This document shows, piece after piece, positions 50,795 to 56,879 of a DNA stretch of 64,000 bases. The position numbers were made by a program, and so were the translations under genes. Source of the stretch: Loktanella sp. SALINAS62 (GTDB lineage Bacteria > Pseudomonadota > Alphaproteobacteria > Rhodobacterales > Rhodobacteraceae). Each line of letters begins with the position of its first letter. Position 1 is the stretch's first letter. The stretch is taken from NCBI RefSeq assembly GCF_018263905.1, contig NZ_JAAFZU010000008.1, positions 134,518 to 198,517 of the forward strand, in the 5' to 3' direction. The notes under the pieces were generated by a model. The model ran no database searches. It was given only the letters and a program-made list of their open reading frames with translations, and was not told the origin of the DNA.

Positions 50795-51007
50795 GTCTCG
50801 TCTCCAGTCAGTGTTGATAGGAATAGGATGTCGCGGGTGGGCGTCCCCGCGAATGGGTAAAGCGCAATTCTTCGTTGACGAATTGCTACGGGACCGAAGC
50901 GATTAGTCGTGGGATCGCGGTGGGTTAGCCGCGTACGCCGCCCCACCTCCACGACAACCTGTCTCTACGGGGCGTCCACGGTGGACGCCTCCGAACAGGA
51001 GACAGAC
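50795..51007. promoter_or_regulatory. Divergent promoter region with two palindromes inside the element
   Basis: This gene-free gap separates the minus-strand pair from a plus-strand trio. It contains a perfect 19-bp palindrome at 50971-50989 (arms GGCGTCCAC and GTGGACGCC around one base). A second inverted repeat is at 50864-50870 with 50880-50886 (GCAATTC / GAATTGC). Both are plausible operators; the first overlaps the 5' leader just upstream of the AGGAGA site of the 51008 gene. Confidence 0.5.
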
Positions 51008-51304
51008 ATGCACTTCAGGATCACCATCGCCGACACGATCTACTACACCCACGACGAACTGGCGGGCGCCCAGAGCGACGCCCTGGACCATGCGAGGGAA
51101 TTGACCAGGGCCGTCGGCCAACCCGTCCGCGTCACCGTCCACAAGATGGGTCACTCCGTCCGCGACGACCTCGGGCGCGACGTGACGCCCGCCTTCTGGG
51201 TCGGCTCCGCCGTCGGGCGGATCGAGAACAAGGTGGCCTTCGTCTCGTGGGTTCCTGCATCGGCAAAGAAGGCGATGCCAGTCAAGACGCGGGTGGCGGC
51301 ATGA
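51008..51304 (+). CDS. Hypothetical protein (98 aa)
   Basis: The start at 51008 sits behind AGGAGA, whereas the frame is open to 50909 without a ribosome site. The product begins MHFRITIADTIYYTHDELAG and has a helical middle. It shows no recognisable domain. It is the first of three overlapping plus-strand genes (ATGA with the second), so the three are probably one operon. Confidence 0.7.
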   Translation: MHFRITIADTIYYTHDELAGAQSDALDHARELTRAVGQPVRVTVHKMGHSVRDDLGRDVTPAFWVGSAVGRIENKVAFVSWVPASAKKAMPVKTRVAA

Positions 51305-51552
51305 GCAGCGCGCAGGAACTCGCGGACCAAATCAGGAACGGCAACCTGAGCGCCGTGGCCGCCGAGGTCGCGTGCGACGGGCCGACCGCGCTGGCAGTCG
51401 CGGCACTCCTCGACGCCCACGAGCTGGATCTTCTTCGCAGGGTCCTCGACGACCATCTGGACGGGCTCACTGGTCCCGTACGGTCGATGCGGGTCGGTGG
51501 CGAGGCTCGCGGCGGTCCCGTGATGATCCGCATGCGGGGTAAGGTCAGTTGA
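51301..51552 (+). CDS. Hypothetical small acidic protein (83 aa)
   Basis: The ATG at 51301 overlaps the preceding stop (ATGA). The product is helix-rich in its first 55 residues (SAQELADQIRNGN, ALLDAHELDLLRRVLDDHL), followed by a basic glycine-containing tail. No family is recognised. The frame reading on the opposite strand is a shadow. Confidence 0.65.
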   Translation: MSSAQELADQIRNGNLSAVAAEVACDGPTALAVAALLDAHELDLLRRVLDDHLDGLTGPVRSMRVGGEARGGPVMIRMRGKVS

Positions 51553-51755
51553 GACGGCGGACGAGACGGGCGCTACGTCGCTCGGCACTCGTGGCCTTGG
51601 GTCTCGCGTACGTCGTCGGCTCCGCGTTCGCCATCGTCACGCTGTCGCCGTCAGACCGCGACGGGCTCGAGACGCTGACGACCAATCCGCCGCCGTTCGC
51701 GGGCCATCAGTCGCCCGTCAGCCTTGATGCGTCATGGACGCTGACGGACGTCTAG
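51549..51755 (+). CDS. Small single-span membrane or secreted protein (68 aa)
   Basis: A TTG start overlaps the preceding stop by 4 bases (TTGA). Residues 1-11 are strongly basic and residues about 13-32 are hydrophobic (SALVALGLAYVVGSAFAIV), which fits a signal anchor. The remainder is short and polar. The non-ATG start and tight coupling make it translationally dependent on the gene before. Its function is unknown. Confidence 0.6.
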   Translation: MRRRTRRALRRSALVALGLAYVVGSAFAIVTLSPSDRDGLETLTTNPPPFAGHQSPVSLDASWTLTDV

Positions 51756-51800
51756 TGCGGATGGGCCCGCCCGATGGTCGTCGGGCGGGCCGCCATGGTC

Positions 51801-52163
51801 CTATTGGTAGGGCCGTAGACCGTTCGCCTTGAGGTATCTGCTCAGGATGGCCTCCTCAAGCGCGTCACGGATGCGCTTTGCCATGTCGTAGTCCATGACA
51901 GGGTTCCCGAACTCCTCCGCCCGTTCGACCACGCTCTCCAGCAGCGGCTCGAATATCGCCGTCTCCATCCGGTGGCCGTAATGGCGCACGAGGTACTGTA
52001 GCAGGCCGACGAGGTACAGCTCCTCGACCTTGCCCTGTTCTCGCAGCATGATCCCGTCCACGTGGTCGGGGTCCAGGTCCAGATCGTCCTTCGGCAGGGT
52101 GAACGCGAAGCGGACGTTGTTGAAGCCCTCGAGGTCGGCCATCTCAGTGACTTCGATGCTCAT
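51801..52163 (-). CDS. Hypothetical protein, paralogue of the upstream gene (120 aa)
   Basis: The product shares an N-terminal pattern (a DLxGFxxVRF/HF core) and a similar C-terminal helix pair with the gene immediately upstream. The two appear to be a tandem duplication. It starts at 52163 inside the upstream stop (ATGA). The sequence is acidic. No known family was recognised. Confidence 0.7.
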   Translation of the reverse strand: MSIEVTEMADLEGFNNVRFAFTLPKDDLDLDPDHVDGIMLREQGKVEELYLVGLLQYLVRHYGHRMETAIFEPLLESVVERAEEFGNPVMDYDMAKRIRDALEEAILSRYLKANGLRPYQ

Positions 52164-52543
52164 CGCGCTGCTCCCGCCTGCTGGCTCTGACCTTCGAGAC
52201 GCGGGTTCGGCGTGCAGCGGGCAAGGAGCTCCTGCTCGAACGTGGCCCGGAGTTCAACGGCCTTGTCCCAGTCGATGCCCTTTGCGCCGAACGCCATTTC
52301 CTCTTCGAGGATGCTGTCGAGAAGCGAGGGGAACAGTGATTTCCCATGAAAGTGGTGGGTGTATCCGATGGCGCTGATGAGGGCAGGCAGCGCCGCGGCG
52401 ATGGCGGAGCTGTTGTCATCGAGGCCGCTTTCCCGCAGCTCCTCCATCAGAGCCTCGTCCATGTCATTCCGCAGCAGGCTGAGGGTGAAGTGGACGCGCT
52501 CAAAGCCCGGCAGGTCGACGAGTTTTTCTACTTGAATGGTCAT
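52160..52543 (-). CDS. Hypothetical protein, paralogue of the downstream gene (127 aa)
   Basis: The start at 52543 follows GGAGA (an upstream ATG at 52555 lacks such a site). The opening MTIQVEKLVDLPGFERVHF matches the neighbour's MSIEVTEMADLEGFNNVRF. Both keep a hydrophobic helix around residue 55 and an acidic helical C-terminus. A ribosome-site-to-gene distance of 7 bases fits strong translation. About 200 gene-free bases lie upstream, including a GC hairpin. Confidence 0.7.
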   Translation of the reverse strand: MTIQVEKLVDLPGFERVHFTLSLLRNDMDEALMEELRESGLDDNSSAIAAALPALISAIGYTHHFHGKSLFPSLLDSILEEEMAFGAKGIDWDKAVELRATFEQELLARCTPNPRLEGQSQQAGAAR

Positions 52544-52750
52544 TGGTCTCTCCAACTATGTGTGGTTCCCCGGCACGGGGTTCCTACAGGGGAGAAAGTC
52601 TCACAATGCCTATGGTGCGGGGAGCTCCTATTAGGGTCGAGGGGTCCAAATGAGGGCTCCGCCGCGGGTTGAGCGCAAAACGGAAGATGCCCCGCAGACG
52701 GTGTGTCAACGGGGCCGTGTCATCAGACAGCCTGAGATGCCACCTTGCGT

Positions 52751-53011
52751 TTAGACGAGTGCCCAGACCCCGGTGACTGTGTAGCCTGAGGCCAGCACCC
52801 TGTCGAACTCACCTAAGAACGGCATCCCGCCCGCCACGGCCACGGTCAACGTGGACCCGCCAATCTCGACAGTGATGTTGCCAGCCGTGCCGATGTGCAG
52901 GCCACGGGTGTCCTCGTGGAGGTCCGTGTCGGCCGCGACGGTCGCACCGACCGCAGCAATCTCGAAGTAGCGGGTTGGGACTCGGAGCTTCTTCGTGTGC
53001 GGATCGGCCAT
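52751..53011 (-). CDS. Phage spike base-like protein (RcGTA Rcc01079 type)
   Basis: The 86-residue protein has the layout of the spike base family known from the gene transfer agent of Rhodobacter and related phages: a TRGLHIGTAGNITVEIGG block, a short AGGMPF segment and a C-terminal RVLASGYTVTGVWAL. Such proteins form the base of a receptor-contacting spike on virions. It is the only clear virion-structural gene of the element, so it may be a leftover or may modify a helper phage (inference). It starts 1 base after the coiled-coil gene. Confidence 0.6.
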   Translation of the reverse strand: MADPHTKKLRVPTRYFEIAAVGATVAADTDLHEDTRGLHIGTAGNITVEIGGSTLTVAVAGGMPFLGEFDRVLASGYTVTGVWALV

Positions 53012-53012
53012 G

Positions 53013-53474
53013 TCAGTTGCTCCCCATCAGGGCCATGCGGACCTTGGCCACGTCATCGACCGTTGGTGCGCCGGTCGCTAGGTCGTGTGCGTCCTGCCTC
53101 GTCTTGAGCATCGAGCGGCCCATCTCGGTGTCCAGGGCACGGACGTAGGCGGCCTCGAAGGTCTCGCCGTCAGCCCGCATCGTCTTGGCCAGCGTGTCGA
53201 GCTGCCCGTCGACCTTGGCCATCACGCCCGCGGCCGCCTTGGCCACGTCGGCCTTCGTCATCGGTTTTTTCGTCATCTCGTTCTTCTCCATCTGCGCGGC
53301 GGCACGAGCGGACTCCACTTCGGCCTCCAGTTGTTGCACGTCCTGGGCCAGTTCCATGACCCGTTCCATCTCGTCCTCGTCGCGGGCAAGCCGCCCGAGG
53401 GTGTCTTCCAGTTCCTTGCGCTTCGCCTCCAAGCGGATCAGTTCCGCCGCGTAGCGTTCGCCTTCCTTACTCAT
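53013..53474 (-). CDS. Hypothetical coiled-coil protein (153 aa)
   Basis: Residues about 5-75 form a strong charged coiled coil (Glu/Arg/Leu heptads). The second half is mixed alpha-helical, with a KKPMTKADVAKAAAG stretch. The start overlaps the preceding gene by 4 bases. It may be a scaffold or packaging-complex component, but no family was recognised. The genes before and after share this Ala/Arg/Glu-rich style. Confidence 0.7.
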   Translation of the reverse strand: MSKEGERYAAELIRLEAKRKELEDTLGRLARDEDEMERVMELAQDVQQLEAEVESARAAAQMEKNEMTKKPMTKADVAKAAAGVMAKVDGQLDTLAKTMRADGETFEAAYVRALDTEMGRSMLKTRQDAHDLATGAPTVDDVAKVRMALMGSN

Positions 53475-54118
53475 CGTCCCAGCTCCTCGAGTTCGCGTTT
53501 CGCCTGGGCCGCCAGGTGCTTCTGGGGCGAAGCAGCCTTAAGCCGCAGAAGTTCCAGGTTCAGGGACTCCGCCACGCGGCCCTCCGCGTCGGTCAGGCTG
53601 ATCGAGTGGCGGGCCTTGATCGGGGTGTCGATACCAAGCGCCCGCGACAGTTCGCTGCCACCCGCAGCGATCATGGCCTTCACTAGCGCCTCGGACTGCC
53701 GGTTAGTGGTCAGAACGCGGTCGATGGCTCCGACGTCGCCGCCAACCGCCGCGGTCTGGCCGACGCCCTGGCGCACGGCCTCGCGATACGCGGACCAGTT
53801 GGTTGCTAGGTCGGTCAGCGCCCTGTCGACGGCAACGGCCAGCTTGCGGCGGTCGCTGGCCGCGTCGATGGCCCCCTGCACCTGCCGGGTCCGCTTCGCT
53901 CGAGCTTGCGTTTCGGCGGCGTCCGAGACGTCAGACGTCAGCCGCTCGATTGCGTCGTCCACGATGGCGATGCGTTCGGCCAGTGCCGCGGCCGTGTTGG
54001 CGGGCTTCCTGCCCGCGATAAGATCGTTGGTGGCCTCTGCGCGGGCCTTCTCGCGTTCGTCGACCAGGCGGGCACGTTCTGTACGCAGCTCCGCCAGCCT
54101 GTCTTTCGGGTCTGCCAT
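53471..54118 (-). CDS. Hypothetical helical protein (215 aa)
   Basis: The true start is 54118, where AGGAGG precedes ATG; upstream in-frame sequence is not coding-like. Residues 1-75 include a coiled coil (LAELRTERARLVDEREKARAE). The middle contains DRALTDLATNW and the C-terminus ends in LELLRLKAASPQKHLAAQAKRELEELGR-type helices. The nearest analogy is a phage morphogenesis or scaffolding protein, without a confident match. It is coupled to the next gene (ATGA). Confidence 0.7.
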   Translation of the reverse strand: MADPKDRLAELRTERARLVDEREKARAEATNDLIAGRKPANTAAALAERIAIVDDAIERLTSDVSDAAETQARAKRTRQVQGAIDAASDRRKLAVAVDRALTDLATNWSAYREAVRQGVGQTAAVGGDVGAIDRVLTTNRQSEALVKAMIAAGGSELSRALGIDTPIKARHSISLTDAEGRVAESLNLELLRLKAASPQKHLAAQAKRELEELGR

Positions 54119-54276
54119 GTGTGGCCTCCTCTCGTTACGGGTTGAGGCGGGGGCGACCGGCGATCCCAGGAACCAGCCGCCCCCTTGTGAGGGACGCCAT
54201 GCCACTGGAAACGGCCTCACTCGCCCAAGATGCCGCAACCGGTCGGAAAAGGAGACCAGCGAGTGCCGGTCGGGCG

Positions 54277-54660
54277 TCAAGTGTTGGCGGCGTCGTCCCC
54301 GAGAAGCGCGAGGTCCATCTGTTCGAGGATTTCTACCGGCGCCCTCGCGGTATTCACGAACGCACTGGGACTCTCGGAGATGCGCGACCTGTACCAGCGG
54401 AGGACCCGAGGCGACGGCACCTCGCAGCCCGCGGCGTCGAGGACCAGCATCAGCTCGCGGCACCATCCGCGGGGCCAGCGGATGGTCCCCGATATGTTCC
54501 ACGCATGGGCGATGATCGTCACGAGGTTCGAGCGCATCGAGGCCTCTGGGTCCAGCTCAGCGTCGATGCCCGCTTCGAGGAACAGCTCGCGCATCTCGGC
54601 CTCGACGGCCTTGTAGCGCAGGCTGGGCAGGGCTGGCGTCGGGCGCTCCGGGGCGTCCAT
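54277..54660 (-). CDS. Hypothetical protein (127 aa)
   Basis: The start at 54660 is preceded by AGAGGA. The product is mostly helical, with a Trp-containing core (NISGTIRWPRGWCRELM) and a mid-sequence LRWYRSRI. There is no family match. It lies between two unknown minus-strand genes in the putative packaging region. Confidence 0.65.
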   Translation of the reverse strand: MDAPERPTPALPSLRYKAVEAEMRELFLEAGIDAELDPEASMRSNLVTIIAHAWNISGTIRWPRGWCRELMLVLDAAGCEVPSPRVLRWYRSRISESPSAFVNTARAPVEILEQMDLALLGDDAANT

Positions 54661-54839
54661 GGGCGTTCCTCTCTGCGGCGACAGTATGCGCGCATCGTGT
54701 CGCGTGCGCCCGCGCCAGTAAGCCAACGAGGGTGCCCAACCGACATTCGATCAGCGGGACTGACACTCTGAGGGGCAACCGGATCAGGGGCTTAGCCCGG
54801 ACGCCCTCGACCAGACACAGCGCGGAGTACCGTGAAGGG

Positions 54840-55130
54840 TCAGGCGTCAGCGAAGAACGGCGTACCAGCGATCCACTCCAGAAGCCGCTCCCGCGTCCCG
54901 TCGTCAAGGTCAAGCCTAGTCTCCACGGACCATGTGGCATCGTCCCGCACAGCCTTCGACTGCCACGGCGTGGGTTCACGCCCGGCGTCCATCTCGGTGA
55001 CCAGCCCGTCGCTCGGATCGTGCAGATAGCCAGTGGCGACACGCATCGTCTCGTGTCCGTCGGCGTATGTCAGGGTGGCGGTGCCGCCAGGTCTGACGAT
55101 CGTCACGCGAACCTCGGGTGCATCACTCAT
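54840..55130 (-). CDS. Hypothetical small protein (96 aa)
   Basis: The product is predicted to be mainly beta with a C-terminal helix (RERLLEWIAGTPFF). It overlaps the 3' end of the terminase-like gene by 8 bases, which suggests coupling. The 179 bases beyond its stop carry no gene. It could be a partner of the terminase-like protein, but nothing in the sequence names a function. Confidence 0.6.
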   Translation of the reverse strand: MSDAPEVRVTIVRPGGTATLTYADGHETMRVATGYLHDPSDGLVTEMDAGREPTPWQSKAVRDDATWSVETRLDLDDGTRERLLEWIAGTPFFADA

Positions 55131-55665
55131 CGGACGCTCCCCCGGTCTGCTGTGGTGGCCCCTGGACGACCTTAGCGTCCTCGATGCCGTCTCGTCCGCC
55201 CGGACGCACCGCAGAGCCCTGGACGAGCTTCGGTCGCTTGGGGAGTGCGGTGTGGACCGTAGTCGAGTTGTTCACCTGGACGTTTGTATTCCTGTTCTCG
55301 GGGAACACGGCCCGCGAAGCGACGGAGCGCAGCAGGTCCATGTCACCGCCCGCGGGCATGGGGACCATGATCGGCTCGAAGTCGTCGTCCAGGACCACCT
55401 CGCCGTTCCGGTCCTTGAGGGGCACGCGGATCACGACTGGCATCAGGTCCGTGACGGTCCTGACCACAACCTGCCGCAGGTGGTCCACGTTCATTTGCAG
55501 GGCAAAGTCCCACTTGGCCGCGAACTCAGGATCGCCGGCCTTCCGGTGGTACATCGTGCTGCGGTTCATGCCGAGGATGCGGCACGCCTCTAGGACGTTG
55601 CCTGTCTCTGCCAGCACGTCGAGGAAGCGCTCCTGCTTTGCTGGCGTTATCTCGTGGAAATACAT
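55123..55665 (-). CDS. Terminase small subunit-like DNA-binding protein
   Basis: The 180-residue protein has an N-terminal HTH of the phage terminase small-subunit type (QERFLDVLAETGNVLEACRI, then GMNRSTMYHRKAGDPEF). A central helical region follows, and the low-complexity tail has Gly/Pro/Val. Small terminases choose the pac or cos site for packaging. The start at 55665 shares one base with the preceding stop (TGATG). No large terminase is present, so if real it would act with a helper phage (inference). Confidence 0.5.
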   Translation of the reverse strand: MYFHEITPAKQERFLDVLAETGNVLEACRILGMNRSTMYHRKAGDPEFAAKWDFALQMNVDHLRQVVVRTVTDLMPVVIRVPLKDRNGEVVLDDDFEPIMVPMPAGGDMDLLRSVASRAVFPENRNTNVQVNNSTTVHTALPKRPKLVQGSAVRPGGRDGIEDAKVVQGPPQQTGGASDE

Positions 55666-56093
55666 CAGTCGAACTCCTCGCAGTCGACGGGCATGGGTTC
55701 GACCCCGCCCCATCTGTTCTTGGGTGCGCGCCAGCCCGCCCAGCGGACGCCGAGGGCCTCGAGGTCGAAGGGCTGATGGCCGCCGCATGGCACCTTGCCG
55801 AATGGCTTGAAGCGGCCCTTGGGCATGATGTAGCCGATGGTCTGCCCACCGCCTGGCCTTGCAAAGACGAGACAGGAACGGGGGACCGCGCTGTCCATGA
55901 CCAAACCGCCAGCCAACCATTCCAACTGCATTTCATCGCCCTCGCCTCGCCGACACCGATCGTGCAGGTCGTCGACCGCTCTGTTGTAGCTTGCGACCCA
56001 AGTCTTAGCGGCCTCGACGCTCATCGGCCTGAGGGATGGACGGCCTTGCTTCGGCGTGGGCAAGAACGGCTCGTCGTTTCGATCTACAGTCAT
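55665..56093 (-). CDS. Hypothetical protein (142 aa)
   Basis: The product begins MTVDRNDEPFLPTPKQG and includes a Gly-rich PGGGQTIGYIMPKG and a Cys-Gly-Gly-His segment that could bind metal. It is the first gene of a minus-strand operon running to 54840 or beyond, starting directly downstream of the iteron region. AGG precedes the ATG. No family was recognised. Confidence 0.65.
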   Translation of the reverse strand: MTVDRNDEPFLPTPKQGRPSLRPMSVEAAKTWVASYNRAVDDLHDRCRRGEGDEMQLEWLAGGLVMDSAVPRSCLVFARPGGGQTIGYIMPKGRFKPFGKVPCGGHQPFDLEALGVRWAGWRAPKNRWGGVEPMPVDCEEFD

Positions 56094-56398
56094 TTTCGGT
56101 GCCTTTTCCTGTACTTCACGCTGTGCCCAGCCCGGCGCACAACCTTCAAGTCATTGAAAGCGAAACGTTTTCATAGGGCACACCCTCTGATCGCGGATCA
56201 GAAGGAGGGGCGGTTCGGCCTCTACATTCGTCGTCAGGATGCCACTTTCGTGCCAGCATAGATGCCAGCGTGTCCGGCCCCGCGCGCAAATTTCGCCAAC
56301 GTTGTCCGGTGTCCCTTGGCTCTGAAGGTAGGAATTACGTCCGACCAAGCTGGGAGAGGGAGCGCCCCTTCGGCTACGCAGTACCCAATGCAAGGCTC

Positions 56399-56710
56399 GT
56401 AAAACCTCGTAAGCCTCACTGTAAGGCCTGAAAAATGGCCTAAGTGCATGATACTGATATGCTTTATGGCCGTGTAAGGCCGTAAGCTCGAAAAGTCGCT
56501 CGCTATATAGTACGTCTGTGCAAGAAATATTTTCTCTGTGCGTCGACCAAGGTAAAGCGCCTTGGTCAGGGTGGCAGGTAGCGAGAGAAAGTCTGACCAC
56601 AGGTATCTTAGTCTTAAATAGCCTTTACAGACCTTACACCCTTACGGACCATGAAAATAAGGCACCTCGAGAAGTCTCAATCTCTTACAGCACCTTTACA
56701 GAGGCCTTAC
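56399..56710. other. Iteron-rich, origin-of-replication-like region (786 gene-free bases, 56094-56879)
   Basis: GTAA-type motifs recur in two opposite sets. Five face right at 56399, 56409, 56421, 56474 and 56482; six inverted TTAC copies lie at 56625, 56634, 56642, 56685, 56696 and 56707, most within GTAAGGCC/GGCCTTAC contexts. Between them is an AT-rich core (about 56491-56540) and a dyad GACCAAGG-N7-CCTTGGTC (56545-56567). SaPI-type origins have two iteron sets around AT-rich DNA next to the replication gene, which is what is seen here. Function is inferred. The remaining parts of 56094-56879 show no gene. Confidence 0.6.
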
Positions 56711-56823
56711 GCCCGACCAGATGGCACCGAAAAATCGCGCCGCATCTTTCCCTTGGCCGGACAACGCCTGAGGTTCGGTGCCGATTTCGGCGTTTAGGTT
56801 CTGTTAGTGAGACCGGACGGGGC

Positions 56824-56860
56824 GTGAAAAAGCCCGCCACATTCGGACGGGCTTTTTCAC
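56824..56860. terminator. Strong hairpin terminator downstream of the primase gene
   Basis: A perfect 13-bp stem (56824-56836 with 56848-56860, GTGAAAAAGCCCG and its complement) encloses an 11-base loop. A run of five T's closes the stem arm on either strand. It lies 19 bases after the primase-helicase stop and isolates that gene from the iteron region. Confidence 0.9.
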
Positions 56861-56879
56861 TTCGGCACTGGACGCCCGG

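Noticed and set aside
52560-52750. Possible promoter hairpins upstream of the tandem paralogues
   Set aside because: A GC hairpin with GGTTCCCCG/CGGGG arms is visible, but it has a central mismatch and no T-run, so it is not claimed as a separate regulatory element.
56151-56600. A 149-residue minus-strand open frame in the iteron region
   Set aside because: It runs through the left iterons and the AT-rich core, has no ribosome site, and its sequence is not protein-like (mixed composition, no domains).
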